This document shows positions 50,541-59,500 of a stretch of 64,000 nucleotides of DNA, piece by piece. Both the position numbers and the translations under genes were made by a program. How positions within the stretch are numbered: position 1 is the first letter of the stretch; each line of letters opens with the position of its first letter. Source of the DNA: an uncultured Oscillospiraceae bacterium (GTDB taxonomy: Bacteria > Bacillota > Clostridia > Oscillospirales > Oscillospiraceae); assembly GCA_934591705.1 (NCBI GenBank), contig CAKTPM010000005.1, positions 22,776-86,775 of the forward strand, in the 5' to 3' direction. The notes under the pieces are model-generated. The model did no database searches and was not told the DNA's origin. It saw nothing but the letters and a program-made list of their open reading frames with translations.

Positions 50541-50927
50541 ATGACGAATTCCGATTTTCACCTTGCCCGGCTGCAGCCCTTTCTCACCGCTCACCCCGGC
50601 CGGGGCACCCTGCGTGTGCAGGTGACGGCGGCCCAGGGGGCCTTTCCGGTGCCCCAGGCCGCCGTGGAGGTCTTTGCCCTGCCGGAGGGGGAGCACCTGC
50701 CTCTCTATCGCCGCTATACCGACCCCAGCGGCATCGTCAGAGAGCTGTCCCTGCCGGCGGGGCCGTCGGCGGCCTCCCGGCAGGAGGCCACCGCCGCCGA
50801 GAGCGCCACATACTACCATGTCGGCGTGTTCCACAGCGGCTTTGCCCCCTGTCCCCGGCAGCGGGTGGCCATCTATGACGGCGTGGAGACCATCCTTCCG
50901 GTGGTGCTCCAGCCCCTGGTGGGCTGA
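50541..50927 (+). CDS. Small beta-rich protein, carboxypeptidase-regulatory-like
   Basis: A 128-residue protein with no signal peptide. The sequence GTLRVQVTAAQGAFPVPQAA followed by VEVFALPEGEHLPLYRRYTD and PSGIVRELSLPAG looks like a single beta-sandwich domain of the carboxypeptidase regulatory or prealbumin-like type. AAAGGAG lies seven bases before the ATG. It precedes the peptidoglycan-binding gene by 14 bases and is surely cotranscribed. It probably helps in spore or wall assembly with its neighbour; that is an inference from position. Confidence 0.65.
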   Translation: MTNSDFHLARLQPFLTAHPGRGTLRVQVTAAQGAFPVPQAAVEVFALPEGEHLPLYRRYTDPSGIVRELSLPAGPSAASRQEATAAESATYYHVGVFHSGFAPCPRQRVAIYDGVETILPVVLQPLVG

Positions 50928-50941
50928 AAGGAGGCCTTGCC

Positions 50942-52282
50942 ATGCCCTATCCCGTGATCCCCACCGAGATCACCGTGCATCTCGGCCGGCCCGAAAGCAA
51001 TGCGGAGAATGTCACCGTGCCCTGGGCGTATTACATCAAAAATGTGGCCTCCCGGGAGATCTACCCCACCTGGCCGGAGGCCGCCATCCGGGCCAATGTC
51101 ATCGCCCAGATATCCTATGCCCTCAACCGGGTCTATACGGAGTATTACCCCAGCCGGGGCTATGACTTCGACATCACCTCCACCACCCAGTTTGACCAGG
51201 CCTTCACCTACGGCGACACGGTGTTTGAGAACATCGGCCTGCTGGTGGACGAGATCTTCAACGAGTACCTGGTGCGCCGGGACAGCATCGCCCCTCTCCA
51301 CGCCGGCTTCTGCGACGGGGTGCGTACCCGCTGCGACGGTCTGTCCCAGTGGGGCAGCGTGGATCTGGCCCAGCAGGGCTATGACGCCATGGACATTCTC
51401 CGCTACTATTACGGCGACAACATCGAGCTGGTGCGCAACGCCCCGGTGGGCGGCAGCACCCCCTCCTACCCCGGCACGCCCCTGCGCCGGGGTGATGCCG
51501 AGGAAAATGTGCGCACCATTGCCCGGGAGCTCAACCGCATCGGCAAAAACTATCCCGCCATCCCGGTCATCGACCCGGTGACCCCGGTCTTTGACGAGAA
51601 GGTGGAGGCGGCGGTGCGGCAGTTTCAGGAGATCTTCAACCTCCAGGTAGACGGCATTGTGGGCAAGGCCACCTGGTACCGCATTCGGGCCATCTGGACC
51701 AGCGTCAAGCAGCTCTCGGAGCTTATGGGGGAAGGACTCACCATCCCGGAGGTGGATCGCCAATACCCCCGCATCCTGCACCTGGGGGACAGCGGCATCG
51801 GCGTTAAGACCCTGCAGTACTATCTGGCCTTCCTGGGCTTTTTCCTGCCGGAGCTGCCGAGCATCGCCATCACCGGTGTCTTTGACCAGGAGACCCGGGA
51901 CGCCGTCTACACCTTCCAGCAGCAATACGGCCTCCCGGTGGACGGCATCGTGGGCCGCGGCACCTGGCTGGCCATTCGGCAGGCCTATGAGAAGCTGCTG
52001 GGCGAGCTGCCGGAGGAATACCGCCGCTACAGCGCCCAGATCTATCCGGGGCACTTTCTGGTGCGCGGTGACCGGGGCGAGCCCGTGGAGCAGCTCCAGG
52101 AGAACCTCCGGGCCATCCGGGCAGAGGATCCTTCTATCCCCGCCGTGGAGGTCACCGGCATTTTTGACGATGCCACCCGCCAGGCGGTGCTGGCCATGCA
52201 GAAAAAGCTGGGCTTAGAGGAGACCGGAGCCGTGGGCCCGGTGCTCTGGCAGCAGATCATCTCCCAAGGCAGCGGCCTATAA
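50942..52282 (+). CDS. SpoIID-like protein with three peptidoglycan-binding domains
   Basis: A 446-residue protein. Residues 1-160 resemble the SpoIID/LytB domain: TWPEAAIRANVIAQISYALN, then DFDITSTTQFDQAF, and near residue 138 LSQWGSVDLAQQGYDAMDIL. Three PG_binding_1 domains follow (for example VFDEKVEAAVRQFQEIFNL, VFDQETRDAVYTFQQQYGL and IFDDATRQAVLAMQKKLGL), each ending in a VG-type turn. There is no signal peptide. Proteins of this kind in clostridia are tied to spore cortex or coat; activity of the SpoIID-like part is uncertain since the sequence is divergent. Confidence 0.8.
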   Translation: MPYPVIPTEITVHLGRPESNAENVTVPWAYYIKNVASREIYPTWPEAAIRANVIAQISYALNRVYTEYYPSRGYDFDITSTTQFDQAFTYGDTVFENIGLLVDEIFNEYLVRRDSIAPLHAGFCDGVRTRCDGLSQWGSVDLAQQGYDAMDILRYYYGDNIELVRNAPVGGSTPSYPGTPLRRGDAEENVRTIARELNRIGKNYPAIPVIDPVTPVFDEKVEAAVRQFQEIFNLQVDGIVGKATWYRIRAIWTSVKQLSELMGEGLTIPEVDRQYPRILHLGDSGIGVKTLQYYLAFLGFFLPELPSIAITGVFDQETRDAVYTFQQQYGLPVDGIVGRGTWLAIRQAYEKLLGELPEEYRRYSAQIYPGHFLVRGDRGEPVEQLQENLRAIRAEDPSIPAVEVTGIFDDATRQAVLAMQKKLGLEETGAVGPVLWQQIISQGSGL

Positions 52283-52326
52283 AGCACCAAGACCCGCCGA
52301 ATCGGCGGGTCTTGGTGCTTTATAGG
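52276..52326. terminator. Long perfect hairpin between the peptidoglycan-binding gene and rsfS
   Basis: A 25 bp perfect inverted repeat with a single central base (arms 52276-52300 and 52302-52326) lies between convergent genes and includes the stop codon of the upstream gene. It lacks a long T tail, but its stem is strong enough to stop transcription in both directions. Confidence 0.7.
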
Positions 52327-52347
52327 CAGTTCTTATTAGGCAGTGCT

Positions 52348-52749
52348 TCACCTGTCGCCGTGGAGGACCGTCAGCACGGGGCCGTCGTTTTCCGTGACCA
52401 CGCCGATGAGGTCCAGGGGCTTGCCGTCCTTCCAGAGGCGCTCGAGGCCATAGAACTCCCGGGCCTCCTTGTTGAACACATGCACGGCGATGCAGCCGTA
52501 GTCCAGCAGCACCCAGGTGCCGCCGCGGTAGCCCTCCCGGTGAAGGGGGTCCTCTCCCGCCTCCTCATGGAGCACCTTCTCCACATTGTCTACCAGGGCG
52601 TTGATCTGGGTGTTGGACGAGCCGGTGGCGATGACAAAAAAGTCCGCCAGGGAGGTGATCTCGCCGATCTCCAGGGCCTGGATCTCCCGGCCCTTCTTGT
52701 CGCTCAACGCTCTTGCGGCCAAAAGGGCCAGCTCTTTGGGATCTTTCAT
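52348..52749 (-). CDS. rsfS: Ribosomal silencing factor RsfS
   Basis: Binds L14 of the large subunit and keeps the subunits apart in nutrient-poor conditions. The 133-residue protein has DKKGREIQALEIGEITSLAD, ADFFVIATGSSNTQINALV and a C-terminal segment with VFNKEAREFYGLERLW, all typical. It overlaps the nadD-yqeK gene (ATGA). Confidence 0.94.
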   Translation of the reverse strand: MKDPKELALLAARALSDKKGREIQALEIGEITSLADFFVIATGSSNTQINALVDNVEKVLHEEAGEDPLHREGYRGGTWVLLDYGCIAVHVFNKEAREFYGLERLWKDGKPLDLIGVVTENDGPVLTVLHGDR

Positions 52750-53936
52750 ATCGTTACTCCTTTATTGATAAGGTCGCATCTTGCGTCTAAGGTGTCGTGG
52801 TGGACGGGGCTGCCCAGCTCCTCCATCTCCTGAATGGTCATGGTAAGGCCCAGGAGCATCCCCCGGTCAAGGTCCTGATAGACCGTCTCACGCAGGCGCA
52901 CTACATCGGGGTCGCCGGCAAAGTCGCGGCTGGGCTCGATATAGTCGGCCAGGTAGAGGATCTTCTCCAGACGGCTCATCCCCGCCCGCCCCGTGGTATG
53001 GTACAAAATGGCCTCATACACCGCGTCGCTGACGCCGTAGACCTGCCGGGCGATGGCGGCGCCGGTCTTGGCATGAAGAAGCTTAAGGGCGGTTTGCTCC
53101 AGTTCGTCCAGCACGATGCCGTATTGGGCGCACAGGGCCTTTTGCTCCGCCATATCCAGCTTTTTCGTACAGTCGTGGAGAAGCCCCGCCACCCGCGCCG
53201 CCGTTTCGTCTTCCCCGAAGCGGCGGGCCAATCGCGCCGCTTCCTCCGCCGTGCCCAGCACATGGGGCATCCGCTTGGGCTTCAGGTAGCTCAGGGCGAT
53301 GGGCTGCAGCTGCGCCGGCGTCAGGTGCTTGAGGTCCACGGCCAGGTCGTAGAGCCCTTCCCGCTCCACATAGCCCCACACCGGCGGGGCCAGCTTGTCT
53401 GCATAGGCCGCCGGATCCCGCCGTATCTGGGAGGAGGACACCTCCACCACGGCAGGGTTGCGGATGAGGGTGATGCGGGCCCCGTAGGCTTCTTCAAGAT
53501 GCTTCTTTTGGGCGGTAAGGTCATCGCCCCTTTCCCGGGCAAAGACCCCTAAATGGGCCAGCTCCATCACTGCCGTTGGCTCATGCCAGCTCTCCAGGGT
53601 AAGGAACATATCCGTGCCCATGAGAAGGTAGAGCTCATCCTCCGGGTATTGGTCCCGGAGAGCCCGGAGGGTGTCGGAGGTAAAGCTCTTTCCCCCCCGG
53701 CAAAGCTCCATGTCGGTGACGGTGACCCTTTGCCAGATGTCGGCAAAGCCCAAAACCGCCATGTCCAGCCGCTGGCGGGCCGTGGGGCTGCCGATGGGAA
53801 TATCCTTATGGGGCGGCACCGCCGCAGGCACCACCAGCAGCTTATCCAGCCCCAATTGTTCCATGGCCGCCCGGGCCGCTGTCAGGTGGCCCAGGTGGGG
53901 CGGGTTGTAGGTGCCGCCGTAAACGCCGAGCTTCAT
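52746..53936 (-). CDS. nadD: NadD-YqeK fusion: nicotinate-nucleotide adenylyltransferase with HD domain
   Basis: A 396-residue two-domain protein. Residues 1-200 are a nucleotidyltransferase (GVYGGTYNPPHLGHL with the HxGH motif, EVSSSQIRRDP with the SSTxIR-type motif), making nicotinate adenine dinucleotide for NAD synthesis. Residues 205-396 are a YqeK-type HD domain (PHVLGTAEEAARLARRF, then VAGLLHDCTKKLD with the HD pair, LLHAKTGAAIA, ILYHTTGRAGMSRLEKILYL and ADYIEPSRDF), a family shown to cleave Ap4A. In B. subtilis the genes yqeJ (nadD) and yqeK are separate and adjacent; here they are one reading frame. Confidence 0.93.
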   Translation of the reverse strand: MKLGVYGGTYNPPHLGHLTAARAAMEQLGLDKLLVVPAAVPPHKDIPIGSPTARQRLDMAVLGFADIWQRVTVTDMELCRGGKSFTSDTLRALRDQYPEDELYLLMGTDMFLTLESWHEPTAVMELAHLGVFARERGDDLTAQKKHLEEAYGARITLIRNPAVVEVSSSQIRRDPAAYADKLAPPVWGYVEREGLYDLAVDLKHLTPAQLQPIALSYLKPKRMPHVLGTAEEAARLARRFGEDETAARVAGLLHDCTKKLDMAEQKALCAQYGIVLDELEQTALKLLHAKTGAAIARQVYGVSDAVYEAILYHTTGRAGMSRLEKILYLADYIEPSRDFAGDPDVVRLRETVYQDLDRGMLLGLTMTIQEMEELGSPVHHDTLDARCDLINKGVTI

Positions 53937-54253
53937 AGGGCGGTGCTCTTGGCCTTCACCAGCTCGATGCGGCGCTTGTCCTTTTTGGGCTGCCGCCGGT
54001 AGAGGACGAATTTGCTGCCGATGACCTGCACCACCTCGCTGCGGGTGAGAGGGGCCAGCTCCTCGGCGGCCTCCCGGGCGGTGAGCATGCTGTTCTCCAG
54101 CACCTTGCCCTTGATGAGCTCCCGGGCCTCCAGAGCGTCATCCACCTGCTTGATGAGGTTCTCGCCGATGCCGTCCTTGCCCACCATGACAATGGTATCC
54201 TCCGTGGAGGCGATGCCCCGGAGCTGGGCGCGCTGTTTGCTTGTCAATTCCAT
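53933..54253 (-). CDS. yhbY: YhbY family RNA-binding protein
   Basis: A 106-residue CRM-domain protein that binds pre-50S ribosomal particles. The pattern LTSKQRAQLRGIAS, IVMVGKDGIGENLIKQVDDAL and GSKFVLYRRQ is typical. It lies in the conserved cluster with nadD, yqeK and rsfS. It overlaps nadD by four bases. Confidence 0.92.
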   Translation of the reverse strand: MELTSKQRAQLRGIASTEDTIVMVGKDGIGENLIKQVDDALEARELIKGKVLENSMLTAREAAEELAPLTRSEVVQVIGSKFVLYRRQPKKDKRRIELVKAKSTAL

Positions 54254-54254
54254 A

Positions 54255-54845
54255 TCATTTCTTCTCCAAATAGTTTTTCAGCTCTGCGGCGAAGGCCCGC
54301 AGGGCCCGGCCGCGGTGGGAAATGGCGTTTTTCTCCTCCGCCGTCAACTGTGCGAAGGTCTTTCGCAGCTCTGGCACCATGAAAATGGGGTCATAGCCGA
54401 AGCCGTTCTCCCCCATGGGGGCAAAGGCAATGGCGCCGAAGCAGTCCCCCTGAGCGCTGAGCACCTCCCCCTCCGGGAAGGCGCACACCACGGCGCTGTG
54501 AAAGTGGGCGGCCCGGTTGGTGGAGCCGCGCATGTTCTGCAAGAGCAGGGCGCAGCGCTCCGGGTCGGTGGAAAGGCCGCCGTAGCGGGCGCTGTAGACT
54601 CCCGGGGCGCCCCCCAGCCAGTCCACGCAAAGGCCGCTGTCATCGGCGATGGCGGGCAGGCCGGAGGCCTCCATCACCGCCTTGGCCTTGATGAGGGCGT
54701 TCTCGGCGAAGGTCTCGCCTGTCTCCTCCGGCTCTAAGTCCAGGCCCAGGTCGCTCTGGAGGACCACCCGGATACCCAGGGGCTCTAAAATATCCTGCAT
54801 CTCCCGGAGCTTTCCCCGGTTATGGGATGCCAGCACGAATTTCAT
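54255..54845 (-). CDS. rdgB: XTP/dITP pyrophosphatase (RdgB/HAM1 family)
   Basis: Hydrolyses non-canonical purine nucleotides (ITP, XTP). The 196-residue protein has VLASHNRGKLREMQDIL, the ETGETFAENALIKAK segment, IADDSGLCVDWLGGAPGVYS, GENGFGYDPIF and ISHRGRALRAF. The ATG overlaps the rph stop, which fixes the start at 54845. The pair rph-rdgB is widely conserved. Confidence 0.95.
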   Translation of the reverse strand: MKFVLASHNRGKLREMQDILEPLGIRVVLQSDLGLDLEPEETGETFAENALIKAKAVMEASGLPAIADDSGLCVDWLGGAPGVYSARYGGLSTDPERCALLLQNMRGSTNRAAHFHSAVVCAFPEGEVLSAQGDCFGAIAFAPMGENGFGYDPIFMVPELRKTFAQLTAEEKNAISHRGRALRAFAAELKNYLEKK

Positions 54846-55558
54846 TGGCCCAGCACCTCCTTTTGCTTGCGGATGAGAGCCAGGTTCCCCTGGCGGCACA
54901 GCTCCACCAGCTCCTGCTGCTCCTTTACGCTGAAGGCCCGGCCCTCGCCGGTGCCCTGAATTTCAATGATCTCCCCCAACTCGTTCATCACGCAGTTGAG
55001 ATCCACCTGGGCCCGGCTATCCTCGGCATAGGGCAGATCCAGCATGGGGGTCTCGTCGATGATGCCGGCGCTGACGCCCGCCACATGGTGGAGGATGGGG
55101 CTGCGGTTGAGATAGCCCTCGTCCACCAGCCACCGGCAGGCCAGGGCCAGAGCCACAAAGCCGCCGGTGACGGAGGCGGTGCGGGTGCCGCCGTCCCCCT
55201 GGAGAACATCGCAGTCCACGGTGATGGTGCGCTCCCCTAAGAGCTTCATGTCCACCGCCGAGCGCAGGCAGCGGCCGATGAGCCGCTGGATCTCGGCGCT
55301 GCGGCCGGAGAGCTTGAGCTTGTCCACATCCCGGCGGGAGCGCTCCCGGTTGGCCCGGGGCAGCATGGAATACTCCGCCGTGACCCAGCCGTGGCCGGGG
55401 CGCACATGGGGCGGCACCCGATCCTCCACGCTGGCGCAGCAGAGCACCACCGTGTCGCCGCAGCGGATGAGGCAGCTTCCCTCGGCAAATTTATTATAGT
55501 GGGGCGTGAGGGTCACCTGGCGCAGTTCATTATATTTTCTTCCGTCCGCTCTGGGCAT
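54842..55558 (-). CDS. rph: Ribonuclease PH
   Basis: Phosphorolytic 3'-5' exonuclease that trims tRNA precursors. The 238-residue protein shows RADGRKYNELRQVTLTPHYN, RERSRRDVDKLKLSGRSAEI, ITVDCDVLQGDGGTRTASV (phosphate-binding GTR) and the C-terminal IEIQGTGEGRAFS. The ATG at 55558 has AAAGGGGAG upstream. It lies 52 bases downstream of ftsY. Confidence 0.95.
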   Translation of the reverse strand: MPRADGRKYNELRQVTLTPHYNKFAEGSCLIRCGDTVVLCCASVEDRVPPHVRPGHGWVTAEYSMLPRANRERSRRDVDKLKLSGRSAEIQRLIGRCLRSAVDMKLLGERTITVDCDVLQGDGGTRTASVTGGFVALALACRWLVDEGYLNRSPILHHVAGVSAGIIDETPMLDLPYAEDSRAQVDLNCVMNELGEIIEIQGTGEGRAFSVKEQQELVELCRQGNLALIRKQKEVLGQ

Positions 55559-55610
55559 ATGGCAGCTCCCCTTTCTCTTCGTTTTGACCGTCTTATCGTA
55601 ATAAATGATA

Positions 55611-56480
55611 TCAAACCAGCGCCTGGGTGAACTCCCGGGCGTCAAAGGGCTGCAGATCGTCGATGCCCTCGCCCAAGCCCACAAACTTCACCGGCACACC
55701 CAGCTCTCTTGCGATGGCGATGACGATGCCGCCCTTGGCGGTGCCGTCCAGTTTCGTGAGGATGATGCCGGTGAGCCCGGCGGTCTCCTTGAACTGCTTG
55801 GCCTGGATGAGGCCGTTCTGGCCGGTGGTGGCATCCAGCACCAGCAGCACCTCCTTGCTGGAGCCGGGACACTCCCGGTCGATGATCTTGCCCAGCTTTC
55901 CAAGCTCGTTCATCAGGTTCTGCTTGTTGTGCAGCCGCCCGGCGGTATCGCACAGCACCACATCCACCCCTCGGGCCTTGGCGGCCTGAAGAGCGTCAAA
56001 GAGCACGGCGCCGGGGTCTGCCCCCTCGTGCTGGCGAATGATGTCCACCCCCGCCCGCTGGGCCCAGATCTCCAGCTGGTCGGCGGCGGCGGCCCGGAAG
56101 GTATCCGCCGCGCAGAGGAGGACCCTCTTGCCCTCCTTCTTCAGCCGGGCGGCCAGCTTGCCGATGGAGGTGGTCTTGCCCACGCCGTTGACGCCGATGA
56201 ACAGCACCACCGCCGGGGCATGGCTCAGCTCCAGGGCGGTGTCCCCCACCTGGAGCTTTTCCGCCATGATGTCCCGCAGGGCGTCCTTGACGGTGTCCTC
56301 CGTGCGCAGGCGCTTGGAGTACGCTCTGTTCTGCAGCTCCCAGACGATGTCGGCGGCGGTCTTTGCCCCCACATCCGAGAGGATCAGCGCGTCGGTCAGA
56401 TCGTCATAGAATTCATCGTCCATTTTTTCCCAGAGGATATTGTCCTGCCAGGATTTTTTCAGCTTGTCGAAAAAGCCCAT
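55611..56480 (-). CDS. ftsY: Signal recognition particle receptor FtsY
   Basis: GTPase at the membrane that receives the SRP-ribosome complex. The 289-residue protein lacks the acidic A domain (usual in Gram-positive bacteria) and has an N domain, then G1 GVNGVGKTTSIGKLA, G2 CAADTFRAAAADQLEIW, DTAGRL, TKLDGTAKGG and the C-terminal GLGEGIDDLQPFDA. It is 20 bases downstream of smc. Confidence 0.96.
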   Translation of the reverse strand: MGFFDKLKKSWQDNILWEKMDDEFYDDLTDALILSDVGAKTAADIVWELQNRAYSKRLRTEDTVKDALRDIMAEKLQVGDTALELSHAPAVVLFIGVNGVGKTTSIGKLAARLKKEGKRVLLCAADTFRAAAADQLEIWAQRAGVDIIRQHEGADPGAVLFDALQAAKARGVDVVLCDTAGRLHNKQNLMNELGKLGKIIDRECPGSSKEVLLVLDATTGQNGLIQAKQFKETAGLTGIILTKLDGTAKGGIVIAIARELGVPVKFVGLGEGIDDLQPFDAREFTQALV

Positions 56481-56500
56481 GTTTTCTACCTCACTTGCTT

Positions 56501-59500
56501 TTACTTGATCTTCAATTCCTTGGAGAGGTCATTCATGTTGATGGTCAGCACCCGGCTGATGCCCCGCTCCTGCATGGTCACGCCGTAGAGCACATCGGCC
56601 TCCTCCATGGTGCCCCGGCGGTGGGTGATGACGATGAATTGGGTCTTGCCGGCGATGCGCCGCATATAGCGGGCATAGCGCACCACATTGGCCTCGTCCA
56701 GGGCGGCCTCGATCTCATCCATCACGCAGAAGGGCGTGGGATGCACCTTCAAAATGGCAAAATACAGGGCGATGGCCACAAAGGCCTTTTCGCCGCCGGA
56801 GAGCAGAGTGATGGTCTTCAGCTGCTTGCCGGGGGGCTGCACCTTGATCTCAATGCCGCAGCCCAGGATATCCTTTTCGTCCTCCAGCTCCAGCTGGGCC
56901 TTACCGCCGCCGAAGAGCTCCAAAAAGGTCTCCTGGAAGCTCTCGTTCAAAAGCTGGAACTGCCGGGCAAAGATCTCCGTCATCTGCTTTGTGATCTCGT
57001 CGATGATGCCGGAGAGCTCCTCCCGGGCCTTTTCCACATCGCTGCGCTGCTCGGAGAGATATGTATAGCGGGTGTTGACCCGGTCATATTCCTCGATGGC
57101 GCCGATATTGGGGGTGCCCAAGCCCTTGATCTCCCGGTTGAGCTCGGCGATGCGGCGGGTGGCCTTGGGCACGCTCTCCAGCTCCACCCGCTGGGCCATG
57201 GCGTCGCTGTGGCTCAGCTCATAGCGCTCCCAGAGCTTGTCCAGGAGGTTGGACTCCTCTATGGCGCTGCCCTCCAGCCGCTGGGACAGACGCTCATGCT
57301 CCCGGGTGGCGGCAATGAGCGTTTCGTTGAGTGTGCGGCTCTCCCGGCTCTTGGCGTCCCGCTGCCCCTCCAAGGCCAGCTTTTCATCGGCCAGCTGTGC
57401 CAGCTGCCGGCGGTAGCCCTCCGTGCGGGCCTGTAGAGCGCCCAGGGCGGCGCGGTGCTCCCGGATCTCCTCCCGGGCCCGGGTGTTCGCCTCCTCAAAG
57501 CGGTCGATGAGTGCCTGCTTGTCGTTTTTATCGCCGGCCATGTCCGCCTGGAGGGCGGCCAAGCTCTCCACAGCCCGGGCCGTGGACTCCCGCTCGGCGG
57601 TGAGGGCCGCCATCCGGGCCCGCAGGGCGCTGATCTCCTCGCCCAGGCGGTTGGTCTTCTCCACGCTCTGGCTCTGGTCGGACATCACGCTCTCGGCCCG
57701 GGCCCGCTTCTCCGCGGCCAGGGCCTCCTGCCGGGCAATGGCCTCCTCCGCCTGGGTACAGCTCTGGGCATCCCGCTTGTTCTGGGCGGCAAAGGAGGCA
57801 AGGTCGGCCTCCATGTCGCTGCAGCTCTGCCGCAGGGTGTCGCAGAGGATGTCGTAGTGGTCCTGCTTGCCCTGATAGCGCAGCACCTCATCCTCGGCCC
57901 TGCGCTGCTGGGACTGGGCCACCTCCAGCTCATACTGCGCCTTGTCGAACTCCCGCTTGGCCTCCTGGGCGGCAGTGTCGGCGGAGGTGAGCTTCCCCCG
58001 CATGGTATCGAGCTTTTCGCTGAGCCGGGCGAGCTCCCCGGCCCGGCTCAAAACACCGGCGCTGCGGCTGATGCTGCCGCCGGTCATGGAGCCGCCCCGG
58101 TTCATCACCTGGCCGTCCAGGGTCACGATGCGAAAGCTGTTTTTGAAGCTCCGGGCCATGGCGATGCCGCAGTCGATGTCCTCCACCACCACGGTGCGGC
58201 CCAAAAGATTTTTGAAAATACCGTCATACTGCCGGTCATAGTCGATGAGCTCCGAGGCGATGCCCACAAAGCCGCGCTGGCCCTGTACATTCTCCCGCAG
58301 CACATCCCCCCGGACGGTGCCCAGGGGCAGGAAGGTGGCCCGGCCGCCGTCACGCTGCTTCAAGAGGGCGATGGCCTGCTTGGCATCCTCCTCCCGGTCC
58401 ACGACAATATTCTGCAGACCCGCCCCCAGGGCGATCTCCAGAGCCACGGTATACTTTTCCTTCACGGTCATAAGGCCGGCCACCGGGCCGTGGATGCCCC
58501 GCAGGGCGTTGCCCTGGGCGGCCTGCATCACCGTCTTCACCGCCTTGCCGAAGCCCTCGTATTCCTTCTCCATCTCCGTTAAGAGGTGGATGCGGTTCTC
58601 CAGGGCGCGCAGATCCATGGTGAGCTGCACCTTGGCGGCGGCGGTCTCCTCCGCCCGGCGGCGGCGGCCCTCCATCCGCAGGGAGTGGCCCTCAATGACA
58701 TTGCGCACGGCCTGGGCCTCCTCGGCGGCGGCATCCAGGAGCTTTTTATTCTCCCGGGACTCCCCCTCTCCCAGACGGAGCTTTTCCCGGGCGGCGGCCA
58801 GCTCCTTCTCCATGGCGGCGGCCCGCTCGGTGCGCTGCCCGATACTGCCCCGCAGGGAGGAGAGCTTCTCCCGCTCCTCGGCGGCGGCGGCCTGGGCCAG
58901 GGTCTCCTCGGCCCGGAGGTTCTCCGCCGTCTTGGCGGCCCCGGCCGCCCCCTGGGTCATGGCCCGGACCTGCTCTAAAAGCGCGTCCACGCGGCTTTCC
59001 AGCTCCGCGGTCTCCCGGTCTATGCTCTCCATCCGGGCGCGGTGCTGCTCCATCTGTTGGCTCAGGGTGCCCGCCCGGCTGTCGGTATCCGCCATCTCCC
59101 GGCGCACCCGGTCGATGCTCTCCTCATTGTGGGCAACGCTGCTCTCCAGCACCGCGATGGCGGACTCCTGCTCGCCGGCGGTGCCGTCCACGGTGTTCAT
59201 CTCCCGGCGCAGCGCCTCGGCATCCATATCCTTCTGCCGGGCCTGCTCGGAGAGCTGCTCCGCCAGGGCATAGGCCTCGTCCGCCGCACGCTTGGCGGCG
59301 TCCTTGTCGGCCTCGGCGGTGCGGACATCGTTTTCCAGCTTGAGCTTGGCGGTGCGGATGCCCTGGAGCTGCTCCAGCCATAGGCTGATCTCCAGCACCC
59401 GCAGCTCATCCCGGAGCACCAGGTACTTCTTGGCCACCTCCGCCTGGCGGCGCAGGGGCTCCACCTGCAGCTCCAGCTCGGCGATCTTGTCATTGATGCG

